64,000 nucleotides of DNA, taken from NCBI RefSeq assembly GCF_003337375.1, contig NZ_QPJD01000015.1, positions 1-64,000 of the forward strand, in the 5' to 3' direction. The position numbers were made by a program, and so were the translations under genes. Within the stretch, counting starts at the first letter, position 1. Each line of letters begins with the position of its first letter. Shown here piece after piece: positions 8,234-17,132 of this stretch. The DNA comes from Paenibacillus prosopidis (GTDB lineage: Bacteria; Bacillota; Bacilli; Paenibacillales; Paenibacillaceae). The notes below the pieces were generated by a model. The model did no database searches and was not told where the DNA came from. It was given only the letters and a program-made list of their open reading frames with translations.

Positions 8234-10414
8234 CTATTGCATAATACGCTGTACCGAATAAATGTCCTGAACCCGTTTTATTTTTTCGACGACCGACGAC
8301 AAATGTTCAATGTTGCGGATAAGCACCGTCATATGAATCAAAGCCATTTTATTTTTAACCGAACGTCCCGTAACGGCTGAAATGTTCGTCTTGCTTTCTG
8401 AAACCGCCTGCAGAACCTCATTGAGAAGTCCTCTGCGATCGTGGCCTGTAATTTCGATATCGACGCTGTAATTCGCTTCGATGGAGTCTTCCCACTCCAC
8501 CTCAATAACGCGTTCCCCTTCTTCACCCTGATCGCCGAACGGGATGTTCTGACAATCCATGCGGTGAACCGAGACGCCACGGCCCCGCGTGATATAGCCG
8601 ATAATGGTATCCCCTGGTACGGGATTGCAGCAGCGTGCGAACCGGACAAGGAGATTGTCGATCCCCTTCACCGTTACGCCCTGAGTCGGTCTCGACTTCC
8701 GGTTGCCGGGTGATTTAATTTCTTTCACTTCGGCCGTCAACTCAAGCTGATTGGCCAGCTCGGCTTCCTTCCGCATCTTCTCAGTCAGCTTCGTGCAAAT
8801 TTGCGCAGCAGTTATCCCGCCAAAGCCGATAGCAGACATCATATCTTCAATATCGTTAAAAGCAAACTTCGCCGCTGCGTCCTGCAGCTTTTCATCACCC
8901 AGCCAGGCAGAAGGCTCAAGCCCAAGCCGCTTCAGCTCGCGTTCTAGCAGATCGCGGCCCTTCGCGACGTTCTCCTCGCGCTTCTCCTTCTTGAACCACT
9001 GCCTGATTTTGCTTCGGGCATGCGATGATTGAGCAATTTTCACCCAATCCTGACTCGGTCCGTAGGAATGTTTGGACGTTAAAATTTCAACGATATCGCC
9101 TGTCTTCAGCTTATGATCAAGCGGAACGATTCGGCCATTCACTTTAGCGCCTATCGTGCGGTTACCGACCTCTGTATGAATGCGGTATGCAAAATCAAGC
9201 GGCACGGAGCCAGCAGGCAGCTCAATGACTTCGCCGCTCGGCGTAAAGACGAATACCAAGTCGGCAAAAAAGTCCATCTTGAGAGATTCCATAAATTCAG
9301 ATGCGTCACGCGCTTCATGCTGAAGCTCCAAAATTTCGCGGAACCATGACATTTTATCTTCAAAGTTGCCGCCTGGCACGAGCGAGCCTTCCTTGTACGC
9401 CCAGTGCGCCGCAATCCCGTACTCAGACGTACGGTGCATCTCCCATGTTCGGATTTGAACCTCGGTCGGTTCACCGTTCGGTCCGATGACGGTCGTATGC
9501 AGCGACTGGTACATGTTTGCCTTCGGCATTGCGATATAATCCTTAAATCGGCCAGGCATCGGCTTCCACAACGTATGAATAATACCGAGCGTTGCATAAC
9601 AATCTTTAATATTATCCACAATAATCCGAATGGCAAGCAGATCATAAATTTCAGTAAACTGCTTGTTTCGATCGGTCATTTTTTTGTAAATGCTGTACAA
9701 ATGCTTGGGCCTGCCGGAAATATCTCCTTCGATGCCCATTTCTTCCAGCTTCTCCGTAATTCGTGAGATGACGTCATCAATAAATTGCTCGCGTTCCGCG
9801 CGCTTCTTCTTCATGAGATTGGCAATACGGTAGTACTGCTGCGGGTTTAAATAGCGCAGCGCAATGTCTTCCATTTCCCATTTAATGGCCGAAATACCGA
9901 GACGATGAGCAATCGGGCAAAAAATTTCGAGCGTTTCGTATGCGATGCGGCGCTGTGCTTCCTCCGATTGGAATTTGAGCGTGCGCATGTTGTGCAGCCG
10001 GTCCGCTAATTTAATAAGAATTACGCGAATGTCCTGTGCCATCGCGACAAACATTTTACGGTAATTTTCGTTCTGCTGCTCTTCCTTCGAACGAAATTTA
10101 ATTTTTTCAAGCTTCGTTAAACCGTCTACCAGCATCGCACACGTTTCGCCAAATTTCGCACGAACGGTGTGCAAATCTACTGTCGTATCTTCTACGACAT
10201 CGTGAAGCAGTGCTGCGATAATCGACAGCACGTCCATTTGCATATCTACAAGTATATCTGCAACCGCAACGGGGTGTAATATATATGGCTCTCCCGATTT
10301 CCGCACTTGTCCGTGATGGGCTTGTTCCGCGAAATCATAGGCTTCCTGGATGCGTATAAGGTCCTGCTCTTTCATATAGGCGGATGCCTTCTCGAGTAAA
10401 TGCTCAATGCCCAT
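8234..10414 (-). CDS. relA: Bifunctional (p)ppGpp synthetase/hydrolase Rel
   Basis: Makes and degrades the stringent-response alarmone in response to uncharged tRNA on the ribosome. The 726-residue protein has, in order, an intact HD hydrolase domain (RKSGEPYILHP at about 39-49 and HDVVEDT from about 71), the synthetase domain (YQSLHTTVIGP region), a TGS domain (FVFTPSGEVIELP), a zinc-finger-like region with CC and a C-terminal ACT domain. Since both catalytic sites look intact, it should be bifunctional. Start MGIEHLLEKA has SD AAAGGGA; the upstream 13 codons only encode the SD region. It has its own promoter and heads the relA-dtd unit. Confidence 0.95.
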   Translation of the reverse strand: MGIEHLLEKASAYMKEQDLIRIQEAYDFAEQAHHGQVRKSGEPYILHPVAVADILVDMQMDVLSIIAALLHDVVEDTTVDLHTVRAKFGETCAMLVDGLTKLEKIKFRSKEEQQNENYRKMFVAMAQDIRVILIKLADRLHNMRTLKFQSEEAQRRIAYETLEIFCPIAHRLGISAIKWEMEDIALRYLNPQQYYRIANLMKKKRAEREQFIDDVISRITEKLEEMGIEGDISGRPKHLYSIYKKMTDRNKQFTEIYDLLAIRIIVDNIKDCYATLGIIHTLWKPMPGRFKDYIAMPKANMYQSLHTTVIGPNGEPTEVQIRTWEMHRTSEYGIAAHWAYKEGSLVPGGNFEDKMSWFREILELQHEARDASEFMESLKMDFFADLVFVFTPSGEVIELPAGSVPLDFAYRIHTEVGNRTIGAKVNGRIVPLDHKLKTGDIVEILTSKHSYGPSQDWVKIAQSSHARSKIRQWFKKEKREENVAKGRDLLERELKRLGLEPSAWLGDEKLQDAAAKFAFNDIEDMMSAIGFGGITAAQICTKLTEKMRKEAELANQLELTAEVKEIKSPGNRKSRPTQGVTVKGIDNLLVRFARCCNPVPGDTIIGYITRGRGVSVHRMDCQNIPFGDQGEEGERVIEVEWEDSIEANYSVDIEITGHDRRGLLNEVLQAVSESKTNISAVTGRSVKNKMALIHMTVLIRNIEHLSSVVEKIKRVQDIYSVQRIMQ

Positions 10415-10479
10415 GAAACGTCCCTTTCTGAATACACTCCTGGCGGATCCCATTCATGCGTTTTCCGAGTTTTTATAAT

Positions 10480-10509
10480 ATTATGCCTGTTATAGCGGCA
10501 CCACGTCAA
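10480..10509 (-). promoter_or_regulatory. SigmaA-type promoter of relA
   Basis: On the minus strand TTGACG (plus 10504-10509) and CATAAT (plus 10480-10485) are spaced by 18 bases, about 65 bases before the relA start and just after the apt terminator. Confidence 0.6.
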
Positions 10510-10526
10510 CTACCGGAGCCATGCAA

Positions 10527-10583
10527 TAAAAAATTAACCGCCTTCCCTCCACACTGTTTGTGCATGAGGAGACAGGCGGTTTC
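10527..10583 (-). terminator. Terminator after apt
   Basis: On the minus strand AACCGCCT (plus 10574-10581) pairs with AGGCGGTT (plus 10536-10543) around a long loop, followed by AATTTTTT. It separates apt from relA. Confidence 0.75.
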
Positions 10584-10632
10584 TTCAGTCGCGGGAGGGA
10601 CATCCCTTTTTAACAGCTCGAATGGAGATTTC

Positions 10633-11163
10633 TTACTCGTAAGTCATAAGTGAGAATACATCGATTCCTTCCAGCTTCTCACGGCCTGTCAAATAAGCAA
10701 GCTCGATGAGAAAAGCGGCTCCGACAACCTCGCCGCCAAGCTGGCGGATAAGGTTGATTGATGTTGCAATTGTACCGCCCGTTGCAAGCAAATCATCCGC
10801 AATAAGCACCCGTTGGCCAGGAGTGATGGCATCTTTATGCATAGCAAGCTGATCTTTGCCATATTCCAAATCGTAGTTGGCCGTAATCGTCTCGCCAGGC
10901 AGCTTACCGCTTTTCCGAATCGGAGCGAAGCCTACACCTAATGCTAAAGCAAGCGGAGCACCTACAACGAATCCGCGTGCTTCCGGACCGGCAACAATAT
11001 CAATGTTCATGTGCTGAACGGCTGCGCGCATCTCTTCGATAACCGCGCGATAAGCTCCGCCGTCCTTCAGAAGCGTTGTAATGTCTTTGAAACGGATACC
11101 TGGCTGCGGGAAATCAGGAATTACCCGGATGTAATCTTTAAAATTGTATGGTGTATTGGACAC
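10633..11163 (-). CDS. apt: Adenine phosphoribosyltransferase
   Basis: Salvages adenine to AMP using PRPP. The 176-residue protein carries the PRPP-binding loop VLIADDLLATGGT (about 119-131) and the adenine-site segment GPEARGFVVGAP (about 59-70). The start is GTG with AAAGGG about ten bases upstream. It lies 37 bases downstream of recJ, the B. subtilis order (recJ-apt-relA). Confidence 0.95.
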   Translation of the reverse strand: MSNTPYNFKDYIRVIPDFPQPGIRFKDITTLLKDGGAYRAVIEEMRAAVQHMNIDIVAGPEARGFVVGAPLALALGVGFAPIRKSGKLPGETITANYDLEYGKDQLAMHKDAITPGQRVLIADDLLATGGTIATSINLIRQLGGEVVGAAFLIELAYLTGREKLEGIDVFSLMTYE

Positions 11164-11200
11164 GAACTGTCAACCCTTTCCATTCCATCGTTTAAAATAT

Positions 11201-13228
11201 TTATTTTATTCCAATTGCCGACGTTTGTGACCGTTCAGACTGCTGCTTCGCGATGCGGTACCGCTCCGAAGAGGACAGCTCCCGTTTTTGCGGCGACGAG
11301 GCCGCAATCATTCGTCCATCGCGGCGTTCGATAAATTGCAATTCCTCAAATACATCCAGCATAAGCTGAACCGTCTCCGCAGGTAAGCCGCATTGCTTTG
11401 ACAGCCGCCCGGTTAATCCTTGCAGCGGGGCTTGGCCAAGCAGCCTTAACTGCTGATAAATAAGACCGAAATGTTCGCGCTCAGGAAACGCTGTGTCATT
11501 GTAAGGCTCAAAATGGAGATCATGCAGCTGCAGCTGCGGCTTACGCTGACCGTTCCATTCATTTACGGATAATTCTCCAACTGCATCAATGGTATGCCCT
11601 GGCTGCAGTTCTTCCGCAAGAATTCCCATGCCGAAGCCGATTCCATCCAGCAAGCGTCGCCCGCTGCCCAGCGACAGCTTTAAATGCTTGGATTCTTTGC
11701 CGATCGTACGTCGGTCTGCAAGCTCAGCGCCCTGAAACAGCAGCCGCGGCGAAGGGTTCCCCATGCCGAACGGCTCAAGCAGCGCCAGATCCGTAATCGT
11801 ATCGAGCGTAGCCTCGCTTACTGTACACACCAGATCAACCGTTGTTTTCGGAATCCAGTCATCAGGGCTAAGCCATTGTTTCGCTAACTCTCCAAGGCGC
11901 TCTTCAAACTGCTCTAACAGATCGCGGTGAAGGCTCATTCCGGCAGCCGCCTGATGACCGCCATAATGATCAAGCAGCTCAGAGCAGGCTGTTAAAGCGG
12001 CGTGCAGATCATAGCCTTCAATAGAACGCGCAGAACCCTTGCACATGCCAGTCTTCTCATCTATTCCCAATATAATAACCGGTTTATAATTCCGTTCGAG
12101 CAGCTTCGATGCAACGATACCGATGACACCGACATTCCAGCTTTCACCTGCAAGTACGATAACGGGCGGTGCTTCTACACCCGCTGCTTCAGCAGCTTCG
12201 CACTTTGCTTGCCATTGCTGCTCAGCTTCCTTTACGATGCTCTCGACAATGCGCTGACGTTCCTTATTTAAGCTATCCAGACCCACGGCCGCCAAAATAG
12301 CAGTGTCGTAATCATCCGTCGTCAGCAGCTCGACTGCCCGCTTTGCATGATCCAGCCTGCCCGCCGCATTGATACGCGGGGCCATGCTGAACGCGACACC
12401 GGTTGAAGTTAATTCGCCTAGCGTTATACCGCCTGCTTCCGCTAATGCACGAAAGCCCGCCCCAGCGCTGCTGCGAAGTCTCTCCAAGCCGTATCGTACG
12501 AATATCCGGTTTTCGTCTGTAAGCGGCATTAAATCTGCAATTGTGCCTAAGCTAACGATATCAGCCCATTCAAGCGGGGGTCTGTCAAGCAACGCGTGTG
12601 CCAGTTTAAAAGCAACGCCGACGCCTGCCAAACCTTTGAAAGGATAGCCGCAGGCCCCTTGCTTCGGATTAATTACCGCGCATGCGTCCGGAATTTGCTC
12701 GGGTGGCTCGTGATGGTCGGTTACAACGACATCAATACCGAGCTGCTTTGCATATTCAATCTCTTCATAAGCGCTTATGCCTGTATCGACCGTAACGATT
12801 AAACAAACGCCCTCTTCGGCAGCCAGCTCAATCGCTTTACGGTTTAAGCCATACCCTTCTAACGCGCGATGCGGTATGTAATAGTCATAATGATAATTCA
12901 GTGAACGAAACAAATGAACGAGCAGCGATGTGCTTGATACGCCGTCAGCGTCATAATCTCCATAAATCCGAATTTTCTCATTGTTTGCAGCCGCCCGCTT
13001 AATGCGTTCAACCGCTTCCTTCATGCCAAGCAGCAAATACGGATCGTGAAAATACTCCTGACCGCCGCGTAAAAAACGTTCTGCCGCTTCCGCTTCACTA
13101 TACCCCCGCTGCACAAGCAGCCGGGCAACGAGCGGCGGTAAGCTAAGCTTCGCGGCCAGCTGCTTCGCTTTGTCTTCATTTGTATCATCCCACGCTGCTA
13201 CAGCCCAGCGTGTTTTCCTTTGAATCAT
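11201..13228 (-). CDS. recJ: Single-stranded-DNA-specific exonuclease RecJ
   Basis: 5'-3' ssDNA exonuclease for recombination and mismatch repair. Catalytic motifs of the DHH family are in place: DYDADG (91-96), DTG (148-150) and DHH (171-173), followed by the DHHA1 region (GGHQAAAGMSL) and an OB-fold. At 675 residues it is shorter than B. subtilis RecJ (about 786) because the Firmicutes C-terminal extension appears reduced; the final helical part QQLRLLGQAPLQGLTGRL is present. ATG with SD AAGGGGGAA. It follows the CDF-like gene by 32 bases. Confidence 0.94.
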   Translation of the reverse strand: MIQRKTRWAVAAWDDTNEDKAKQLAAKLSLPPLVARLLVQRGYSEAEAAERFLRGGQEYFHDPYLLLGMKEAVERIKRAAANNEKIRIYGDYDADGVSSTSLLVHLFRSLNYHYDYYIPHRALEGYGLNRKAIELAAEEGVCLIVTVDTGISAYEEIEYAKQLGIDVVVTDHHEPPEQIPDACAVINPKQGACGYPFKGLAGVGVAFKLAHALLDRPPLEWADIVSLGTIADLMPLTDENRIFVRYGLERLRSSAGAGFRALAEAGGITLGELTSTGVAFSMAPRINAAGRLDHAKRAVELLTTDDYDTAILAAVGLDSLNKERQRIVESIVKEAEQQWQAKCEAAEAAGVEAPPVIVLAGESWNVGVIGIVASKLLERNYKPVIILGIDEKTGMCKGSARSIEGYDLHAALTACSELLDHYGGHQAAAGMSLHRDLLEQFEERLGELAKQWLSPDDWIPKTTVDLVCTVSEATLDTITDLALLEPFGMGNPSPRLLFQGAELADRRTIGKESKHLKLSLGSGRRLLDGIGFGMGILAEELQPGHTIDAVGELSVNEWNGQRKPQLQLHDLHFEPYNDTAFPEREHFGLIYQQLRLLGQAPLQGLTGRLSKQCGLPAETVQLMLDVFEELQFIERRDGRMIAASSPQKRELSSSERYRIAKQQSERSQTSAIGIK

Positions 13229-13260
13229 GTTGCTTCCCCCTTTCCTGCTGTTTGCAGTTC

Positions 13261-14178
13261 TTATTGCAGCAGTGTCGGCATCTGCTCCTGATTCGGATCA
13301 TGATTGGACTTGTATGGATAACCCGGATCGTATGGCTCAACATAAATCGATACATCTGTAACATGAATAAATCTTTTCATGACAAGCTGTTTAACCCGTT
13401 TTGCTATTTCATGGCCTTCGAGTACAGAAATGCGCGGATTAACGCTGATAACGATTTCTGCTACGACGTAATGCCCATGCTCCTTCGCACGCAATGACTG
13501 TACGGTAATGACCCCTTCGACGCGCTGTACAAGCTGCATCAGTTCGTTTGGATCTTCCTCGTCCGCAGCTTCCTTGTGATCCTTGCGTATTAAGGCGGCA
13601 GTCATGCGATAGCCGTTGTTCATGATAATGACCGCAATAACGAGTGCTGCAGCCGGGTCCAAATAATAGAGTACCGGCATTGTCAGCACGTTACCAATGA
13701 TTGCTCCACCCGCTCCAATAAATGCCGCTAACGAGCAGGATAGTCCGGAAATACGTTCCTTTGAAGAGAAAAACAGTTCTTTAACAATTAGACCTGCAGC
13801 AATTGCCGCTAAGGAACTCCAGTGAGGAGCATCCGTAACACCGTCTGAAATATCACGGATTGCAGAAATGCCGATTTCAAGCCCAATGATAAGAAGGACG
13901 ACAGACAACAAAATAGTCGCCGCCGTCTCTCCTCTTCTATCCTCGGTTTCCGCCGCAGCATTTGGTTTGGCCGTCTTGCGGCGGCGGCTGGCTTGTAGTC
14001 CGGATAATGCAGCAATGGCTGCGGCAACTTCCGCTGCTGAGTGGAATGCATCTGCGAGCAATGCCTTGCTGCCTGACAACCAGCCTACTGTACCTTTAAA
14101 TAGTGCCAGCAGCATGTTTCCCCATAAGCCGGCCCAGTTTGCAGACTCTGCTTTTGCATATCGCTGTGCGGTTGACAT
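13261..14178 (-). CDS. Cation diffusion facilitator family protein with degenerate metal site
   Basis: A 305-residue CDF-type membrane protein, about six hydrophobic segments followed by a cytoplasmic ferredoxin-like domain (VEGVITVQSLRAKEHGHYVV ... VTDVSIYVEP). Members export Zn2+, Mn2+ or Fe2+ in exchange for protons. TM2 has LLADAFHSAAEV, with H-x-x-x-E instead of the usual H-x-x-x-D. Where TM5 should carry H-x-x-x-D the sequence reads ERISGLSCSLAAFIGAGG, with neither residue and apparently a shortened loop before it. A His-free cytoplasmic linker (RRRKTAKPNAAAETEDRRG) joins TM2-TM3. Transport activity is therefore uncertain. SD AGGAGGT directly adjoins the repeat cluster upstream. Confidence 0.85.
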   Translation of the reverse strand: MSTAQRYAKAESANWAGLWGNMLLALFKGTVGWLSGSKALLADAFHSAAEVAAAIAALSGLQASRRRKTAKPNAAAETEDRRGETAATILLSVVLLIIGLEIGISAIRDISDGVTDAPHWSSLAAIAAGLIVKELFFSSKERISGLSCSLAAFIGAGGAIIGNVLTMPVLYYLDPAAALVIAVIIMNNGYRMTAALIRKDHKEAADEEDPNELMQLVQRVEGVITVQSLRAKEHGHYVVAEIVISVNPRISVLEGHEIAKRVKQLVMKRFIHVTDVSIYVEPYDPGYPYKSNHDPNQEQMPTLLQ

Positions 14179-14192
14179 GTGTACCTCCTACA

Positions 14193-14315
14193 AGGTTTTG
14201 CGTATGAAAAACCTACTTCGTAAGCATGAGCTTAGGTTTTGCGAATGCAAAATCTACTTCGTAAGCGTGGGCTTAGGTTTACGCAGCAAACCTACTTCGT
14301 AAGCGTGCTAAGCTT
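14193..14315 (-). repeat. Three tandem 41-bp hairpin repeats, locus A of a dispersed family
   Basis: Units at 14193-14233, 14234-14274 and 14275-14315 share a core CTACTTCGTAAGC and each begin with a small inverted repeat: AGGTTTT...AAAACCT, AGGTTTTGC...GCAAAATCT and AGGTTT...AAACCT. The third unit reaches into the secF stop codon. The cluster ends two bases from the SD of the CDF-like gene. Related copies are at 16799-16841 and 27497-27613. Confidence 0.85.
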
Positions 14316-15235
14316 TAAGGAGCAGTCGTTGCCTTAACGGCAGCCTTTGGTTTTTGCTTCCCTTTAAGGAGCAGCCAGAGCGGACTCGCGATACAGATCG
14401 ATGAATAAGCTCCGCTGGACAAACCTATGATTTTAGCCAGTGCGAACAGCTTAATAGACTCGCTTCCGAATATAAACAAGCAAACCGCAACGATCAATAC
14501 CGCTAGTACTGTATAAATATTACGCGCCATCGTTTGCCATATGCTCGCATTCACCATTTCAGCGAGCTGCTCGCGATTTTTGAATTGTCCAAACCGCAAA
14601 TTTTCACGAATTCGGTCAAAAATGACGATTTTATCGTTGATCGAATATCCAATCGTCGTCAATACGGCAGCTATGAACGGCAAATCTACTTCGAGCCGGA
14701 AAATCGAAAATAGCGCAACGACGACAAACGCATCGTACAAAATCGCAATATTTGCCGCAAGCGCAAAGCGCCATTCAAAGCGGAACATCACATAAATCAT
14801 AATGGCTACGCTGGCGATCAGTATAGCCCAAATCGTTTTGATCCCAAGCTCCTGCGCCATATCCGGAGACACGACGTTAACTTCAGCCGATACTTGATCG
14901 CCGTACTTTGCTTTAAAGGCGTTTTGGATTTCTACGATTTTGGCCTGAGTAAGCACCTCATCGAATCGTGCTGATACCCGTTCGTTTCCATTGCCGCCAA
15001 CGGTCGGCGTAATACCTTTAATGCCAGCCTGTTCGAGAATCGCTATCGCTTCTGCCTGAGTTGCCTGCTTGCCTACCGCGATATCCATGTTCGTGCCGGC
15101 CTTGAAATCAACCCCGAAGTTCAGATTGAAAATTAGAAGCGACAAAATCCCTGCTAATGTCAGCGCGATTGAGAACAGAAAGAACTTGTTACGGTTCCCT
15201 ATAAAGTCATAGCGGATTTTTGTATTAAAGTTCAC
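14315..15235 (-). CDS. secF: Protein translocase subunit SecF
   Basis: RND-type membrane partner of SecD that uses the proton motive force to help secreted proteins out of the SecYEG channel. The 306-residue protein has TM1 (KFFLFSIALTLAGILSLLIF), the NFGVDFKAGTNMD motif, a short periplasmic-side domain, and five C-terminal TMs with the SINDKIVIFDRIRENL motif. Its start overlaps the end of secD by 11 bases. The stop codon lies inside a copy of the 41-bp hairpin repeat. Confidence 0.95.
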   Translation of the reverse strand: MNFNTKIRYDFIGNRNKFFLFSIALTLAGILSLLIFNLNFGVDFKAGTNMDIAVGKQATQAEAIAILEQAGIKGITPTVGGNGNERVSARFDEVLTQAKIVEIQNAFKAKYGDQVSAEVNVVSPDMAQELGIKTIWAILIASVAIMIYVMFRFEWRFALAANIAILYDAFVVVALFSIFRLEVDLPFIAAVLTTIGYSINDKIVIFDRIRENLRFGQFKNREQLAEMVNASIWQTMARNIYTVLAVLIVAVCLFIFGSESIKLFALAKIIGLSSGAYSSICIASPLWLLLKGKQKPKAAVKATTAP

Positions 15236-16457
15236 GGATTTCTGCCTCCTTCACACCGTAATAGCTAGGTTTAGTAAACAAGTTGCTGCGGATAAGCAGC
15301 ATGATTAGGAAACGTGACAAGAAAATATTCGTGATCATGCTTACTAGAATACTGAAGATCATCGTGAGCGCAAAGCCCCGGATAGCCCCGTTACCGATAA
15401 AGTACAAAACGGCACTCGCAATAATGTTGGTAATGTTCGCATCCATAATGGTACGGAAGGAGTTTTTCGAGCCTGCCTTCAAAGAGGACAGTAAGCTTTT
15501 GCCGCTTCGAATTTCTTCTTTAATACGCTCGTACATGATGATATTCGCGTCAACCGCCATACCGATACCGAGCACGAAAGCTGCAATACCTGGCAATGTA
15601 AGCGTTGCGTTCATTAGATTAAATACAACGATTAACAGCCACGTGTACGTAATTACGGTAATGCCTGCAACAACGCCCGGTATGCGGAACAATATGACGA
15701 GGAACACTAAAATAATTACCGTGCCGATAATGCCCGCCTGTACCGTATCTCTCAATGATTCAAGTCCAAGCTTAGCGCCAACGCTTTGGGTATATTTCTC
15801 AACGAGCTTAAGCGGAAGTGCCCCAAGGTTGATCATATCGGCTAATTCTTTTGCTTCATCGACCGTGTAATCACCCGATATTTGAGCAGACCCGCCAGAG
15901 ATCGGGAAGTTAACGGACGGTTTGGACAATTCTTTGTCGTCCAGATAAATGGCTAAATATTGACCCGTTAACCGGGTAGTAATCTCTTCGAATTTTTTGG
16001 CATCTTTTAATTCAATCGTTACGAACGGCTTGCTCAAGTTGTCATAGCCTACTCCCGCGCCATTCTGCTTAAAATCGCTTCCGTCCAGCTCAATCTTTCC
16101 ATCCGGACCGCGGAATGTCAGGTTGATCGGCTTGGCAAGAATTTCTCTTACTTCTTCCTCATTCGCAACCCCGGCAAGCTTTAACCGAATCCGGTTAGTT
16201 CCTTCAGTCGTAATCTCCGGCTCTACTATACCGAGCTCATCAATACGCTTTTCGAGACTTCTAGCCGTTTCTTTCAATGACTCCGGTGTAACCGCTTCAC
16301 CGCCCTCAAGCGGCTCAGCTTCGTAAAGCACTTCAAATCCGCCTTTTAAATCAAGGCCTAGCCGAACATCTTTCACTAGCGCTGGGCTTGTCCAAGCGAT
16401 GACGCCAAACATAATTACAACGATCGCAAGGAAGGCAACTATTCTCTTCCCGAACAT
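15225..16457 (-). CDS. secD: Protein translocase subunit SecD
   Basis: RND-type accessory subunit of the Sec translocon. The 410-residue protein has TM1, the DLKGGFEVLYEA motif (about 36-47), the P1 ferredoxin-like domain, a reduced P1 head, and TM2-6 with GMAVDANIIMYERIKEEIR. In B. subtilis SecD and SecF are fused; here they are separate and overlapping by 11 bases. ATG with SD AAGGGGGA. A strong promoter lies directly upstream. Confidence 0.95.
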   Translation of the reverse strand: MFGKRIVAFLAIVVIMFGVIAWTSPALVKDVRLGLDLKGGFEVLYEAEPLEGGEAVTPESLKETARSLEKRIDELGIVEPEITTEGTNRIRLKLAGVANEEEVREILAKPINLTFRGPDGKIELDGSDFKQNGAGVGYDNLSKPFVTIELKDAKKFEEITTRLTGQYLAIYLDDKELSKPSVNFPISGGSAQISGDYTVDEAKELADMINLGALPLKLVEKYTQSVGAKLGLESLRDTVQAGIIGTVIILVFLVILFRIPGVVAGITVITYTWLLIVVFNLMNATLTLPGIAAFVLGIGMAVDANIIMYERIKEEIRSGKSLLSSLKAGSKNSFRTIMDANITNIIASAVLYFIGNGAIRGFALTMIFSILVSMITNIFLSRFLIMLLIRSNLFTKPSYYGVKEAEIREL

Positions 16458-16491
16458 ACGTCTAAATCCCCCTTATGATCTCAATATTCCT

Positions 16492-16520
16492 ATTATACAG
16501 ACGCCGCAAAATCGAGTCAA
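16492..16520 (-). promoter_or_regulatory. SigmaA-type promoter of secDF
   Basis: On the minus strand TTGACT (plus 16515-16520) and TATAAT (plus 16492-16497) are exactly 17 bases apart. The first two T of the -35 are the end of the T-run of the comN-like terminator. Confidence 0.8.
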
Positions 16521-16555
16521 AAAAAAAAGAACCCAATCTTCTAGAATTGAGTTCC
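16519..16555 (-). terminator. Terminator of the comN-like gene, overlapping its stop codon
   Basis: On the minus strand GAACTCAAT pairs over nine bases (G-U allowed) with ATTGGGTTC around an eight-base loop, followed by T10. The TAG stop of the comN-like gene is in the loop. Confidence 0.9.
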
Positions 16556-16780
16556 TTTGTAAGCGCTAATTGTCATATAATTCATGAATTTGGTTACCTT
16601 CAAAGACAAAATATCGTTTACCAGCTGGTGCAGCTCGGGCTGACCGTTCTTCTGATATTTTTCATTGACGCAGTCCCAAATTTCTTTGCCCGTAACATAC
16701 TCATACCCGATAAGCCGAAATTCCTCCGCCTTGCTGTTGCACAGCTCCTCGATAACACTGCTTAGCTCTTCGTCCGCCAT
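16541..16780 (-). CDS. comN: ComN/YrzD-like post-transcriptional regulator
   Basis: In B. subtilis ComN acts post-transcriptionally on the comE mRNA and associates with DivIVA at septa. The 79-residue product (MADEELSSVIEELCNSKAEE, then FRLIGYEYVTGKEIWDCV) matches the small helical family in size and position next to secD. I start at MADEEL because SD GGAGGAGG lies directly before it; the longer frame upstream runs through a hairpin repeat. Only the family match is seen; a role in competence is inference. Confidence 0.8.
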   Translation of the reverse strand: MADEELSSVIEELCNSKAEEFRLIGYEYVTGKEIWDCVNEKYQKNGQPELHQLVNDILSLKVTKFMNYMTISAYKGTQF

Positions 16781-16798
16781 GCTGCTGATCCTCCTCCA

Positions 16799-16841
16799 AG
16801 TTTTACGAAGTAAAAACCCGCTTCGTAAACACCCGCTTACA
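16799..16841 (-). repeat. Single hairpin repeat, locus B of the dispersed family
   Basis: One unit related to the clusters at 14193 and 27497. GTTTTAC-GAA-GTAAAA can form a hairpin, and TTTACGAAG (16802-16810) is also a perfect inverted repeat of CTTCGTAAA (16821-16829), so two pairings compete. It ends against the SD of the comN-like gene. Confidence 0.75.
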
Positions 16842-17132
16842 TCGTCTAGTACATGTATTCGATACGCTTGCAGGATTCTCCTGCCCAACTGTCCAGTCAT
16901 CGGTAAAAATGAGTGACATGGAATCGGACATGCCGAGCATAAAGATGATTATACCGGCCTGTCTCACAGCTTCGTCTTACCCAAGCGTAAACGGCTGTCG
17001 CCGTCTTTGGCGGCAAAAGCTCGTTTCGCGGTGAAATATAAGTATCGTATAAAGCTCAAATTTATACTTTCTTATATTTTGAGAAAAGCAGGACCGGACT
17101 AGCTATTCCACGAAAGAGATGAGGGCAATCTA
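16842..17132. other. Intergenic region upstream of spoVB with two inverted repeats
   Basis: No gene fits. A hairpin TGTCGCC...GGCGGCA lies at about 16996-17014. A larger AT-rich structure follows: AAATATAAG (17034-17042) pairs with CTTATATTT (17071-17079) and, inside it, TATAAA (17048-17053) with TTTATA (17061-17066). A TATAAT on the minus strand (16948-16953) lacks a good -35. I found no convincing sigmaE promoter for spoVB. Confidence 0.5.

Noticed and set aside
15225..15235. Frameshift splitting a SecDF fusion
   Set aside because: The separate genes have a proper stop, SD and start with an 11-base overlap, a normal arrangement in many bacteria.
17034..17079. SigmaE promoter of spoVB
   Set aside because: The TATA-rich elements belong to an inverted repeat; no pair of boxes with proper spacing was found.
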